Assembly (NCBI RefSeq): GCF_039537505.1
Contig: NZ_BAABAQ010000006.1
Location: 248,001 to 312,000 of the forward strand
Length of the DNA stretch: 64,000 bases
Source: Streptosporangium oxazolinicum
Lineage (GTDB): Bacteria; Actinomycetota; Actinomycetes; Streptosporangiales; Streptosporangiaceae
Direction of reading: 5' to 3'
How positions within the stretch are numbered: position 1 is the stretch's first letter; each line of letters opens with the position of its first letter. The position numbers and the translations under genes are program-made. This document shows positions 8,209 through 18,355 of this stretch, in pieces. The notes beneath the pieces are model-generated. The model searched no databases, had not been told where the DNA came from, and saw nothing but the letters and a program-made list of their open reading frames with translations.

Positions 8209-9000
8209 ATGACGAAGTTCGACGAGGCGACAGCGGCCATCAGGGTGGACGAGACCACCTACGACGTGTGCCTCGACACCGGATACTCGGTCGGCGGTCC
8301 CCTCAACGGCGGCTACCTGATGGCCGTGCTGCTGCGCGCGGTCGTGGACGCCTCCCCCCACGAGCACCCGGTGACCACGGCTGTCCAGTTCCCGCGCGCG
8401 GCCAGGCCCGGCCCCGCGCAGGTGCGCCTGGAGCAGATCAAGACCGGCCGCACCGTCACGATGACCCGGGCGACCCTGGTCCAGGACGGCGACTCCTTCA
8501 TCGAGGGACTCGTCACGACCGCGACCCTCGGCGATGCCGCCCCCGACTGGACGGACGGGCCCTCGGTGGTGATGCCGCCGATCGAGCGGTGCGTCTCGCT
8601 GCCCGTTCCCAAGGCCGAGTCGAACATGACGCTCGCGGCCCAGATGGAGCTGGCCTTCGACCCTCCCACGATCGGCTGGCTCGACGGCAGGCCCACCGGC
8701 AGGCCCGAGGCCCGCGCCTACTTCCGGATGGCCGAGCCGCAGGACCCCGACCCGTACGTGCTGGCGTTCGCCGTGGACGCCCTCCCGCCGGTGGTCTTCT
8801 CCGCCGGAGAGCGCCACTGGGCCCCCACGGTCGACCTCACCTGGCACCTGCGCGCCCTGCCCGCCCCCGGCCGGCTCACCCTCCTGGCCGGAGGCCGCCT
8901 GATCAGCGACGGCTGGTTCGACGAGGAGGTCGAGGTCTGGGACTCCGCGGGCCGCCTGGTCGCCCAGTCCCGCCAGCTGGCCCGCATCGGGCGAGGCTGA
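8209..9000 (+). CDS. Thioesterase (hot-dog fold, TesB-like) family protein
   Basis: 263 aa. The segment from DTGYSVGGPLNGGYLMAVLLRAVVDA, with its conserved GGPLNGGYL, and the later FAVDALPPVVF and PTVDLTWHLRALP stretches fit the acyl-CoA thioesterase-like double hot-dog proteins common in actinobacteria. A substrate cannot be read from the sequence. ATG 8209 (MTKFDEATAAI) is chosen as the point where the frame becomes protein-like; upstream codons encode a Gly/Arg-rich shadow. It stands alone, 107 nt before murI. Confidence 0.75.
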   Translation: MTKFDEATAAIRVDETTYDVCLDTGYSVGGPLNGGYLMAVLLRAVVDASPHEHPVTTAVQFPRAARPGPAQVRLEQIKTGRTVTMTRATLVQDGDSFIEGLVTTATLGDAAPDWTDGPSVVMPPIERCVSLPVPKAESNMTLAAQMELAFDPPTIGWLDGRPTGRPEARAYFRMAEPQDPDPYVLAFAVDALPPVVFSAGERHWAPTVDLTWHLRALPAPGRLTLLAGGRLISDGWFDEEVEVWDSAGRLVAQSRQLARIGRG

Positions 9001-9107
9001 CCTCCGTACGGCTGAATGTCACGAAAAATACATGGCTGAGCTGGCAATCAGCGTTGTGAGGATTCTTACCGTGATCGGTCGTCCCAGGTCGCCTAGCCTT
9101 GGGAACT

Positions 9108-9929
9108 GTGTCGCAAGCGAGTATTGGAATCTTTGACAGTGGTGTCGGCGGTCTCACGGTGGCCCGAGCGATCATCGATCAGCTGCCCAACGAGTCGATC
9201 CTCTATGTGGCCGACACGGCGAGACAGCCGTACGGCCCCAAGAGCATCGCGCAGGTTCGCGCCTACGCGCTGGAGGTGATGGACCACCTCGTCGAGCACG
9301 ACGTCAAGATGCTGGTGATCGCGTGCAACAGCGCCAGCGCGGCGGTGCTCCGCGACGCCAGGGAACGCTACGCCGTCCCGGTCGTCGAGGTGATCCAACC
9401 GGCGACGCGCCGTGCCGTGCGGGCCACCCGCAACGGCAGGGTCGGGGTGGTCGGGACCAGGGCCACGATCGAGTCGATGGCGTACCACGACGCGTTCGCC
9501 GCGGCTCCCGACGTCCGGCTGACCGGGGTGGCGGCACCGCGACTGGTGGAGTTCGTGGAGCGGGGGGAGACGATGAGCGACGAGCTCATCGACGTCATCC
9601 GCGAGTACCTGGAGCCGGTGCTCGCCGACGGATGCGACACGCTGATCCTGGGATGTACGCACTACCCGCTCCTCACCGGGCCGATCTCCTACGTGGTGGG
9701 AGACGGCGTCACGCTGGTGTCGAGCGCCGACGAGACCGCCAAGGACGTCTACCGCGTCCTGCACGACCGGAGCCTGGCCGCCGTGGGGGGCGCGCCAGGA
9801 CACCGTTTCCGCGCCACCGGCGACGCGGGCCTCTTCGCAGACCTCGGACGACGGTTCCTCGGACCGGAGATCCAGGCGGTCGAAGTGGCGGTAGTAGGGG
9901 ATGTTCCGAACAACGGGCATCGCGTGTGA
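9108..9929 (+). CDS. murI: Glutamate racemase
   Basis: Makes D-glutamate for peptidoglycan. The 273-aa product has both catalytic cysteines in their motifs, VIACNSASAA near residue 72 and LGCTHYPLL near residue 183, and the N-terminal IGIFDSGVGGLTV that includes the catalytic Asp. GTG 9108 is chosen: a TAGCCT -10-like box lies 8 nt upstream and no Shine-Dalgarno is present, which fits a leaderless transcript; TTG 9099 is in frame but less likely. It heads the plus-strand run murI, MBL hydrolase, rph, rdgB, a conserved actinobacterial order. Confidence 0.95.
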   Translation: MSQASIGIFDSGVGGLTVARAIIDQLPNESILYVADTARQPYGPKSIAQVRAYALEVMDHLVEHDVKMLVIACNSASAAVLRDARERYAVPVVEVIQPATRRAVRATRNGRVGVVGTRATIESMAYHDAFAAAPDVRLTGVAAPRLVEFVERGETMSDELIDVIREYLEPVLADGCDTLILGCTHYPLLTGPISYVVGDGVTLVSSADETAKDVYRVLHDRSLAAVGGAPGHRFRATGDAGLFADLGRRFLGPEIQAVEVAVVGDVPNNGHRV

Positions 9930-10049
9930 CGGTGCTCAGGCGCTCCGTAGGGGGAGCGCCGGAGATCGGCGGACGAAGGGGGACGGACACCGGCCACCGG
10001 CGCCCGCGCCGTGGCACGCGGCGCCGCACAGTAACCGTAGGAGGCCGCC

Positions 10050-10802
10050 GTGAAACTGACGATCATTGGATGCTCGGGGAGTTTCCCCGGGCCTGACAGC
10101 CCCTCCTCCTGCTACCTGCTGGAGGCGGAGGGGTTCCGCATGCTGCTCGACTTCGGGAACGGCGCGCTCGGCGCGCTCCAGAAGTACATGGGTCTGTACG
10201 ACGTGGACGCGATATGCCTGTCGCACCTGCACGCCGATCACTGCCTCGACATGTGCCCGTACCACGTGGTGCGCACCTACTCGCCCGAGGGCCCGCTGCC
10301 CCGGGTGCCGGTGTACGCGCCCTCGGGCGCGCGGGAGCGGCTGGACTCCGCCTACGCGATGCCGGACGAGCCGTCGCTCGACACGGCCTTCGACTTCGTG
10401 GGCCTGACGCCCGGGATGTTCGAGATCGGCCCGTTCGAGGTGACGGCCGCGCTGGTGAACCATCCCGTGGAGACGTACGGGTTCAGGGTCTCCCACGGCG
10501 GGCGCTCGGTGGCCTACTCCGGCGACACCGGCGAGAGCGCCGAACTGGTCGAACTCGCCTCGGGGGCCGACGTGCTCCTGTGCGAGGCGTCGCATCTCGA
10601 CAAGCCCGGCCTCCCCACCGGCCTGCACCTGAACGGCCGCCAGGCGGCCGAGCACGCGGCCAAGGCGGACGTGGACACCCTGGTCCTCACCCACCTGGTG
10701 CCCTGGAACGACCGGGACCGCGTCATGGAGGACGCCTCCCGCGGGGGGTTCGGCGGGCGGATGGAACTCGCACGGAGCGGGGCCCGGTATGACCTAGGGT
10801 GA
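10050..10802 (+). CDS. MBL-fold metal-dependent hydrolase
   Basis: 250-aa metallo-beta-lactamase-fold protein. The zinc motif LSHLHADHCLD is intact, followed by later ligands in NHPVETYG, YSGDTGES and VLTHLVPW. The layout resembles RNase Z-like or cyclic-nucleotide phosphodiesterase-like hydrolases; the true substrate is unknown. GTG 10050 follows AGGAGG with ideal spacing. The stop overlaps the region just before rph, so it is probably cotranscribed with rph and rdgB, and its usual place beside RNase PH hints at a nucleic-acid or nucleotide substrate. Confidence 0.86.
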   Translation: MKLTIIGCSGSFPGPDSPSSCYLLEAEGFRMLLDFGNGALGALQKYMGLYDVDAICLSHLHADHCLDMCPYHVVRTYSPEGPLPRVPVYAPSGARERLDSAYAMPDEPSLDTAFDFVGLTPGMFEIGPFEVTAALVNHPVETYGFRVSHGGRSVAYSGDTGESAELVELASGADVLLCEASHLDKPGLPTGLHLNGRQAAEHAAKADVDTLVLTHLVPWNDRDRVMEDASRGGFGGRMELARSGARYDLG

Positions 10803-10807
10803 ACGTC

Positions 10808-11520
<713 letters not shown>

Positions 11521-11524
<4 letters not shown>

Positions 11525-12129
11525 GCGCACCACGTGTCGTCCTCGCCACCCGGAACGCCGGGAAGATCGCCGAGCTGCGCCGGATCCTCGCCGACGCCGC
11601 GATCCCGGTGGAGATCGTCGGGCTTGAGGAGTTCCCCGAGATCGGCGATGTCGCCGAGACCGGCCTGACCTTCGCGGAGAACGCCCTGCTCAAGGCGCAC
11701 GCGGTCGCCCGGCAGTCCGGCCTGCCCGCCATCGCCGACGACTCCGGCCTCTGCGTCGACGCCCTGAACGGCATGCCCGGCATCTTCTCCGCCCGCTGGT
11801 CGGGAAAGCACGGCGACGACCAGGCCAACCTCGACCTGCTGCTCGCCCAGGTCTCCGACGTGCCCGAGGGGCACCGGGGCGCGCACTTCGCGTGCGCGGC
11901 GGCGCTCGCCCTCCCGTCGGGGGAGGAGCGGGTGACCGAGGGGGCGCTGCACGGCGCGATCATCTCCGCTCCACGCGGCACCGGCGGCTTCGGCTACGAC
12001 CCGATCCTCGTCCCCGACGGCGAGACCCGGACCACCGCCGAGCTGTCCGCGGCGGAGAAGGACGCCATCAGCCACCGAGGCCGCGCCTTCCGCGCCCTCG
12101 CCCCGATCATCGCCGAAGTGGTCGTCTGA
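11521..12129 (+). CDS. rdgB: dITP/XTP pyrophosphatase (RdgB/HAM1)
   Basis: Removes non-canonical purine nucleoside triphosphates (ITP, dITP, XTP). The 202-aa product has the family motifs VLATRNAGKIAEL (nucleotide binding), ADDSGLCVDALNGMPGIFSARW (metal and base site) and GTGGFGYDPI, ending with SHRGRAF. It overlaps rph by ATGA, so the two are translationally coupled. rph-rdgB is a long-standing actinobacterial pair. Confidence 0.96.
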
Positions 12130-12368
12130 CCTTCTCCGGTCCGCTCCTTGGCCGGAGCGGTCGTCTGGCTTCTGTAGGGTGACAGCTCGCTCGACCTCTC
12201 CGGTTCGTCCTGAGGCCCGCTCGTGGAGCATCTCCCGGCCTGGCCTGGCGGAATTGATCACCCGGCTTTCTCTCGGCGGTGATCCGTACGGAAAGCGAGC
12301 AGGCTTCTGGCCGGTCCTGTAATCGGGGCGTAAGAATCCGGGGGCCCGTAGGGGCGTAGCGTCGGAGT

Positions 12369-14057
12369 ATGCAGAGCAACAGGCGCGTGCCCTCGTGGGC
12401 CTCGGCGCTGATCGGCCTGGTGTCCGGCGCGGTGGCGGTAGGGATCTCCCTGCTCGTCGCGGGCCTGGTGAAACCCTCCGCCTTCCCGGTCGTCGCGGTC
12501 GGCAACTCCGTTGTCGACCTCACCCCGGCACCGCTCAAGGAGTGGGCGATCCGCACCTTCGGCGAGAGCGACAAGACCGTGTTGCTCGCGGGGATCCTCC
12601 TGATCCTGGCCGCGATCGCCGCCGCGCTGGGCAGGGCCGCCGTCCGTGATCTCCGGTACGGGCTGGCGGGCCTGGCCGCGTTCGGCCTCATCGGCGTCGT
12701 CGCCGTGCTCACCCGCCCCGGCTCCGGGCTCATGGACGTCCTCCCGACGCTGGCCGGGGTCGGCGCCGCCGCGTACGCCCTCCGGCGGCTCGTCCGACAG
12801 GCCCTCGTGCCCGTCGAGGCTCCGGCCGAGCCGTACCGGAGCGTGTCCGGTGGCGCCGATGCCGTGGGCGCGGCGGGGGCCGCGCACGACACCGGGTCGG
12901 CTCTCTCGACCGGGCAGCCGCAGGAGCCCGGCGAGCACCACGCGTCGTCGACCCCGCCCGTCATGCGGGCCGGGAACGACCTGTACGCGTTCGACCGCCG
13001 GGGCCTGCTGACCGGCGCGCTTGGCGGTGTGGCCCTCGCCGGGGTGGCGGGAGTGGCCGGGCGCGCGCTCTCGGGGCGGGCCGAGGTGAGCGCGGCGCGC
13101 GGTGGCATCACACTGCCCCGGCCGGTGAAACCCCTCGCCCCGCTGCCCGCCGGGGTCGACTTCAGGATCAAGGGCCTGTCGCCGTTCGTCACTCCCAACA
13201 ACGACTTCTACCGGGTGGACACCGCCCTGGTGGTCCCTCAGGTGGACCCGCGTGACTGGACTCTCACGATCCACGGCATGGTCGACAGGCCCGTGGAGCT
13301 CACCTTCGCCGACCTGATGAAACGCGCCGTGGTCGAGGCCGACGTCACGCTGTGCTGCGTCTCCAACGAGGTCGGCGGACCCTACATCGGCAACGCCCGC
13401 TGGCTGGGCGTCAGCCTGGCCGGGGTGCTGCGCGACGCGGGGGTCCAGAAGGACGCGGACATGCTGCTCAGCACCTCCGCCGACGGCTGGACCGCCGGAA
13501 CCCCGGTCGACGTCGTCATGGACGGCCGAGACTCCCTGCTGGCCTTCGGCATGAACGGCCAGCCGCTCCCCGTGGAGCACGGCTTCCCGGTCCGCCAGGT
13601 CGTCCCCGGGCTCTACGGCTATGTCTCGGCCACCAAATGGGTCACCGACATCAAGGTCACCCGCTTCGACCGGGACGAGGCGTACTGGACCCCGAGGGGC
13701 TGGTCCGCGAAGGGGCCGATCAAGACGGAGTCGCGCATCGACCTGCCCAGGGACGGCGCGACCGTCCCGGCGGGCAAGACCGTCGTCGCGGGCGTCGCCT
13801 GGGCCCAGCACAAGGGCATCGACGCGGTCGAGGTCCGTATCGACCAGGGCCCATGGCGCCAGACCCGCCTCGCCAAGGCCCCCACCGCCGACACCTGGCG
13901 CCAATGGGTCCTCGACGACTGGGACGCCACCCCCGGCAGCCACACCATCGAGGTCCGCGCCACCGACGCCACCGGCTACACCCAGACCGGCGACCGAGCC
14001 CCCATCACCCCGAACGGCGCCACCGGCTGGCACACCATCACCGTCGAAGTCGCCTGA
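12369..14057 (+). CDS. Membrane-anchored molybdopterin-dependent oxidoreductase (sulfite oxidase family)
   Basis: 562 aa. The first ~150 residues carry four predicted membrane segments. A loop rich in small residues follows, then a second hydrophobic stretch preceded by DRRGLLTGALGGVALAGVAG that resembles a Tat signal embedded in the protein. The C-terminal ~380 residues are an oxidoreductase molybdopterin-binding domain: VTLCCVSNEVGGPYIGNARW holds the expected molybdenum-ligand cysteine, and the last ~110 residues form the dimerisation domain (TVVAGVAWAQHKGIDAVEVRID). The electron donor is unknown; sulfite is one possibility. TAGCGT lies 6 nt before ATG 12369, another likely leaderless start. 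Confidence 0.88.
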   Translation: MQSNRRVPSWASALIGLVSGAVAVGISLLVAGLVKPSAFPVVAVGNSVVDLTPAPLKEWAIRTFGESDKTVLLAGILLILAAIAAALGRAAVRDLRYGLAGLAAFGLIGVVAVLTRPGSGLMDVLPTLAGVGAAAYALRRLVRQALVPVEAPAEPYRSVSGGADAVGAAGAAHDTGSALSTGQPQEPGEHHASSTPPVMRAGNDLYAFDRRGLLTGALGGVALAGVAGVAGRALSGRAEVSAARGGITLPRPVKPLAPLPAGVDFRIKGLSPFVTPNNDFYRVDTALVVPQVDPRDWTLTIHGMVDRPVELTFADLMKRAVVEADVTLCCVSNEVGGPYIGNARWLGVSLAGVLRDAGVQKDADMLLSTSADGWTAGTPVDVVMDGRDSLLAFGMNGQPLPVEHGFPVRQVVPGLYGYVSATKWVTDIKVTRFDRDEAYWTPRGWSAKGPIKTESRIDLPRDGATVPAGKTVVAGVAWAQHKGIDAVEVRIDQGPWRQTRLAKAPTADTWRQWVLDDWDATPGSHTIEVRATDATGYTQTGDRAPITPNGATGWHTITVEVA

Positions 14058-14101
14058 CCCAGGATGTTGTCCACGTCCCTCGGTATCGACGTGACAAGCG
14101 A

Positions 14102-14251
14102 GGAACTACCCCCGCCATGCGAGGCTGACTCCGACGACGACGGCGATCGGCTGCGCTTCACCCGATCATCCCCGCGCGTGCGAGGCCGACGTCTCCAGGG
14201 TGTTGATCTTGGTGCCCTGGGTGGGACCACCCCTGCGTGTGCGGGGCCGAC
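14102..14251 (-). CRISPR. Degenerate three-repeat type I-E CRISPR relic, no cas genes
   Basis: Three 28-nt repeats begin at 14102, 14163 and 14224, exactly 61 nt apart, leaving two 33-nt spacers (14130-14162, 14191-14223). On the minus strand the third repeat reads GTCGGCCCCGCACACGCAGG then GGTGGTCC, the palindromic actinobacterial I-E type. The copy at 14224 is the most regular and the one at 14102 the most decayed, so the leader end should lie to the right, where the sequence becomes AT-rich after 14252. No cas gene is in the window. No matching repeat is found one period to either side. Confidence 0.8.
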
Positions 14252-14609
14252 CTTTTGTGAGCTGTGGATTTACCGGTGTAGGGCCTGTGTTTTCATTAGG
14301 TGCACCTGGGAGAGATCGCCGATCTTGGTCAGTGTTAATGAAGCAGTACTGAAGTTAAGGACAATCGAGGCGGCTCGCAAGGCTATCGGGAGGAGAGGGA
14401 AGATCTGAGCTACGTTCCTGCGCGTCTTTGGCTTTCCGCTCCGTACGAGGCCCGTATCACTGAACGGCACCAAACCAGGCCCCTCGCATGCAGTGACCCC
14501 TTTGCTGCCCATCCTAGGGCGGGCGCTGGGCTTTAAATGGTCAACTCTTCCCTGTCGAGGAGAGGGCCGTCCTACTATCTGGCTCCCAGGGGATGGGGAC
14601 GGGGGAGCC
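14252..14609. other. Intergenic, relatively AT-rich; possible CRISPR leader
   Basis: About 360 nt without a credible gene. From 14252 to ~14400 the base composition is much less GC-rich than its flanks, as expected for a CRISPR leader read on the minus strand. The remainder leads to the toxin-like gene. No clear promoter or hairpin was identified. Confidence 0.35.
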
Positions 14610-15365
14610 GTGAACGAGTGGAGTCTGGCCACGGGGGTCTACAACCCCGTGGTGACGGTGGACGGGCAGCGGTGGCGGGACTTCGAGCTGGAGGTTCAGG
14701 TGCCGGTCGTGGCACCGGCGCCGCGCGAGCGGGAGCGGGAGCGGATGCGCTGGGGTCCGGCGCGGCTGGACCAGTGCAGGCCGTACGGGGTGGCGGGTGG
14801 GCTGGCCAGGCCCGATCCGCAGATCGAGGAGGACATGCTGCGGGCCGTCCCCCTCACCGAGCAGGGCACCCCGCGCCGCTTCCCCGACCCGCGCGGCATG
14901 TGGATCAGGCTGATCAACGGGACCGGCTCGGCGGACGACCCGTTCCGGGCGACCAACGCGATCGACTGCGCCCTGTCGGTGCTCTCCACCTGGTACGGCA
15001 CCCCCGCGGTGGCCGCGCCCCGCAGGCCCGAGTACGACAGGGTGGGCAGGCCGCTGCTCAGCGGGGAGGCCGGGGGAGTGGCCAGGGCGGAGCGGTGGCT
15101 GGGGCAGCGCTTCCAGTACGTGGGGCAGGGACGCCACTCCTACCTTCCGATCGCGCAGGCGCTGCTGGCCGGGGGGCACGGCTCCTCCGCGGTCATCATC
15201 AACCGCTGGCCCGCCGGGGGCAGCCACGCCTGGAACGCGGTGAACTTCGACGGCGAGGTGATCTGGATCGACGCGCAGCGGGGCCACATGGCGGTGGAGC
15301 CGCCGTACGAGTCGGTGACCGGCGTGTTCTGCGTCGTGATCGACAGGGAGGGGCGGCGGCTGTGA
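14610..15365 (+). CDS. Papain-fold (Tox-PL-like) toxin candidate
   Basis: 251 aa. The second half matches the papain-like toxin / protein-glutamine deamidase pattern found in polymorphic toxins: a nucleophile Cys in NAIDCALSVLSTWYG (about residue 116), a His in GGSHAWNAVNF and an Asp in IWIDAQRG. The N-terminal ~90 residues lack a signal peptide or a recognisable secretion domain. GTG 14610 follows a GGGGGAG stretch. A small gene resembling Imm35-type immunity proteins lies 103 nt downstream on the same strand, which supports a toxin-immunity pair. The target and the enzymatic activity are inferred from the family. Confidence 0.72.
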   Translation: MNEWSLATGVYNPVVTVDGQRWRDFELEVQVPVVAPAPRERERERMRWGPARLDQCRPYGVAGGLARPDPQIEEDMLRAVPLTEQGTPRRFPDPRGMWIRLINGTGSADDPFRATNAIDCALSVLSTWYGTPAVAAPRRPEYDRVGRPLLSGEAGGVARAERWLGQRFQYVGQGRHSYLPIAQALLAGGHGSSAVIINRWPAGGSHAWNAVNFDGEVIWIDAQRGHMAVEPPYESVTGVFCVVIDREGRRL

Positions 15366-15468
15366 CGTCTTTCCCAGTAATTTTCTCAACGGTTTCCCCG
15401 GCACCTCTCCGGATGGCTTTCCTCGCGGAGGCGGGTTCCCACAGGACGAGCGGGACGAGGAGGACAGG

Positions 15469-15738
15469 GTGAATCCGGACCAGGCGCGGGCGGTGGCGGA
15501 GGAGTACTTCAACGGGGTCCGCGGCCCAGGCTCCGCCGTCGAGATCAGGATTTATGCCTTCAACGAGGGTTATGTCGCATGGTCGAACGAGCCCGAGTCC
15601 GACGATCCCAGCGTGCTGCCCGACACCGTCGGCTCCGGCTGCGTGGTCATCGACCGGGCCACCGGCGAGATCGTCATCCGGCCACTGCTCAACCCCGAGA
15701 CCGTGGCCGAGCAGTGGCCGGGACGCCGCCCCCGATAG
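15469..15738 (+). CDS. Imm35/YrhB-like putative immunity protein
   Basis: 89-aa acidic protein beginning MNPDQARAVAEEYF and ending with a segment built like the Imm35/YrhB family: GSGCVVIDRATGEIVIRPLL. It lies directly downstream of the papain-fold toxin candidate and is probably its antidote. GTG 15469 is preceded by AGGACAGG. It stops 100 nt before the convergent ABC permease gene. The assignment rests on size, pattern and position. Confidence 0.6.
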   Translation: MNPDQARAVAEEYFNGVRGPGSAVEIRIYAFNEGYVAWSNEPESDDPSVLPDTVGSGCVVIDRATGEIVIRPLLNPETVAEQWPGRRPR

Positions 15739-15837
15739 CGAGACGTCCCGGCCGCGACACTCGGCTGCTCGCGAAGGCGCCCACGATCGACCCCGCTGCG
15801 GCTCCACTCCCGTACGAGAAGTGCACGGGAGCCGCGC

Positions 15838-18354
15838 TCAGCCGCTCGCGAGTGAGCCCACGACCGAGGCGCGGGCCGCGCGCCGGGCGGGCAGGACGGC
15901 GGCGAGCACCCCGGCCAGGCCGGACAGGGCCACGAACGACAGGATCTGCGGCACCGGCAACTGGAAGATGACATTGTCGGTCATCGTCTGCGCGGCGGCC
16001 CAGCCGAACGCGATGCCCAGCGTCACGCCGACCAGCGCGCCGATGAGCCCCAGGACCAGCGCCTCGACCGAGAGCATTCGCCGCAGCTGGGGCCGGGTCA
16101 GGCCGAGCGCCCGCAGCAGCGCGGACTCGCGGGTGCGCTCGTGGACCGACAGGGAGAGCGTGTTGGCGATGCCCAGCAGGGAGATGAGCACCGCCAGGCC
16201 GAGCAGCCCCGTGATGATCATCAGCACCATGTCGAGCGCCTCGTCGAACTGGCCCCGCATCTCCGTCGAGCTGGCGACCTTCGCCGTCGGGTACGGCTCC
16301 GTCGCCGCCTCGACCGCCGCGAGCGCCCGGTCCGGGTCCACGCCGTCCCGGTGTTTGATCATCACCCGGCTGTCGCCGATCTCGCCGAAGTAGCGGTCGA
16401 AGTCCCGCTCGGGCACCGTCACGGCGGCGAGGCTCGCGTCGATGTCGGAGAGGCCCACGATCGTCAGGTCGACCGCGCCCGCCTTCGCCGTCCGTACGGT
16501 GATCCGGTCACCGACCCCGAGCCTGAGCCGTTCGGCGACGCGCTCGGTGACGAGAGCGGTCCCCGGCCCGAGCCGGTCGAGCGAGCCCGCGTCGAGCGGC
16601 GGGTTGAAGCCGGGGACCGGGGTGAAGGTCCCCACGTCGTACCGCGCGGTCCCGGTCGCGAGCCTGGCGGTGGTCTCGCGGAAGGCGATGACCGAGTCCA
16701 GCTCGGGCCTGGTCCGCAGGTTCTCGGCGATCGCGCGGGGCAGGCCCGAGTCGCGCTCCTGAGTCTGCACCAGGTAGTCGAAGGGGAACTGCTCGTCGAG
16801 CTGCTGGGTGTACGTCACCCGCACGGTGCCGGTGACGACGGAGATGACCGTCATCAGCGTCACACCCACGGTGAGCGCCACGGTGGTGGTCGCCGACCGC
16901 TTCGGGTTACGTCGGGAGTTGTCCACGGCCAGCCTGCCGGGCACACCGAAAAGCCTGGCGGGCACCCACCCCGCGAAGGCGGACAACGGCTTGACGATCA
17001 CCGGCCCGAGGGTCAGCACCGCCAGGAAGACGAACGAGCAACCGGCCATCACCACCACCAGGGCGGTCTCGCCGGGCTTCATGGACATCCCCGCCACCGA
17101 GGCGCCCACGCCCGCGACCAGGAACAACCCCGCGAAGATCATCCGTACCAGGCCGGTTCTGAAGGTCTGCTCCTCGGTCTGCGAGCGCAGCGCCGCGATC
17201 GGGGCCACCCGCGTCGCGGCCCGCGCGGGCAGCAGTGCCGCGCCGACCGTGACCGTCAGGCCGATGACCAGGCCCAGGACGATGGTGCGCGGCGTCAGGG
17301 TGGTGGCGGCGGCCGAGGGCAGCGGCGCCTCGAACGCGGTGAGCACGGCGAGCGCCCCCGCGCCCAGGCCGTAGCCGAACAGCAGGCCGAGCACCGACGA
17401 CAGCAGGCCGACCACGGCCGACTCCAGCACGATCGACCCGAAGACCTGCCCGCGCGTCGCCCCGATGCACCGCAGCAGCGCCATCTCGCGGGTCCGCTGG
17501 GCCACCAGGATGTTGAAGGTGTTGTAGATGACCAGCGCGGCCACGAACATCGCCACCACGCCGAACAGCAGCAGGCCCAGCATCAGGAAGTCGCCGTTGG
17601 CGCCGTTGGAGGCGGCCAGGTCCGCCGCGTACCGCTCACCGGTCCTGACCTCGTGCTCCGCGCCCACGGCCGCGGCGACCGCGTCGCGCAGCGCCTCCTG
17701 GGTGACACCCTGGGCGGCGGCGACGTCGATCTCCCGGTACCCCTCCTGCCCGGTCATCGTCCTGGCCGTGTCCGTGGTGTAGCCGACCGCGCCGAAGTAT
17801 CCGAGCTCCTGGTCCAGGCCGATGTCGAACAGGCCCACCAGGGTGAACTCGTGCCGGGCGTTCTTCGCGTCGAGCACCGCGATGGTGTCGCCGACCTTGA
17901 AACCCCTGGTCCTCGCGGTGCCCTCGTCGAGCACGGCCTGCGTCGCGGTCATCGGGGCCGTACCGCTGACGATCGCCGTACGGTTCAGGTCGCCCCCGGG
18001 CAGGGAGATCCCCGCGGTGGGAAAGTCACCGGCGGCCTTGCCGTCCTTGCCGAGCAGGGCGGACGTGCCCCGCACCAGTCCCTGGGCGTCGGCCACGCCG
18101 TCCACGGCGCGTACCTTCTCCAGGGTCGCCTCGGAGGCCGTCGGTGGTTCGTCACCGTTCCCCTTGGACAGGGGGGTCACGGCGACGTCGATCCTGTCGG
18201 CCGCCGCCGAGAACTTCTCGGTGAAGCCCGCGTCGATGGTGTCGGTCAGGACGAACGTCCCCGCGATGAAGCCCACCCCCAGCGCGATCGCCAGCGACGT
18301 CAGTGCCAGGCGCAGCCGGTGCGCGAGCAACCCGGCCAGCGTCGTCCTCAGCAC
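15838..18354 (-). CDS. FtsX-family ABC transporter permease
   Basis: 838-aa permease with the MacB/LolC-like plan: an N-terminal membrane helix (residues ~10-35), a ~200-aa extracytoplasmic domain, a three-helix FtsX block around 265-375, two further helices, a second extracytoplasmic domain and a C-terminal FtsX block (from about 715). It thus contains two fused FtsX units. Its partner ATPase gene ends 1 nt upstream. Such pairs act as mechanotransmitters for lipoproteins, antibiotics or envelope stress rather than as classical importers. The substrate is unknown. Confidence 0.9.
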   Translation of the reverse strand: MLRTTLAGLLAHRLRLALTSLAIALGVGFIAGTFVLTDTIDAGFTEKFSAAADRIDVAVTPLSKGNGDEPPTASEATLEKVRAVDGVADAQGLVRGTSALLGKDGKAAGDFPTAGISLPGGDLNRTAIVSGTAPMTATQAVLDEGTARTRGFKVGDTIAVLDAKNARHEFTLVGLFDIGLDQELGYFGAVGYTTDTARTMTGQEGYREIDVAAAQGVTQEALRDAVAAAVGAEHEVRTGERYAADLAASNGANGDFLMLGLLLFGVVAMFVAALVIYNTFNILVAQRTREMALLRCIGATRGQVFGSIVLESAVVGLLSSVLGLLFGYGLGAGALAVLTAFEAPLPSAAATTLTPRTIVLGLVIGLTVTVGAALLPARAATRVAPIAALRSQTEEQTFRTGLVRMIFAGLFLVAGVGASVAGMSMKPGETALVVVMAGCSFVFLAVLTLGPVIVKPLSAFAGWVPARLFGVPGRLAVDNSRRNPKRSATTTVALTVGVTLMTVISVVTGTVRVTYTQQLDEQFPFDYLVQTQERDSGLPRAIAENLRTRPELDSVIAFRETTARLATGTARYDVGTFTPVPGFNPPLDAGSLDRLGPGTALVTERVAERLRLGVGDRITVRTAKAGAVDLTIVGLSDIDASLAAVTVPERDFDRYFGEIGDSRVMIKHRDGVDPDRALAAVEAATEPYPTAKVASSTEMRGQFDEALDMVLMIITGLLGLAVLISLLGIANTLSLSVHERTRESALLRALGLTRPQLRRMLSVEALVLGLIGALVGVTLGIAFGWAAAQTMTDNVIFQLPVPQILSFVALSGLAGVLAAVLPARRAARASVVGSLASG

Positions 18355-18355
18355 C

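Noticed and set aside
12258..14033. 591-codon minus-strand frame
   Set aside because: Antisense to the molybdopterin oxidoreductase; Gly/Asp/Arg-biased shadow.
14041..14101. A fourth CRISPR repeat one period to the left
   Set aside because: The sequence at 14041-14068 does not match the repeat; it is the end of the oxidoreductase gene.
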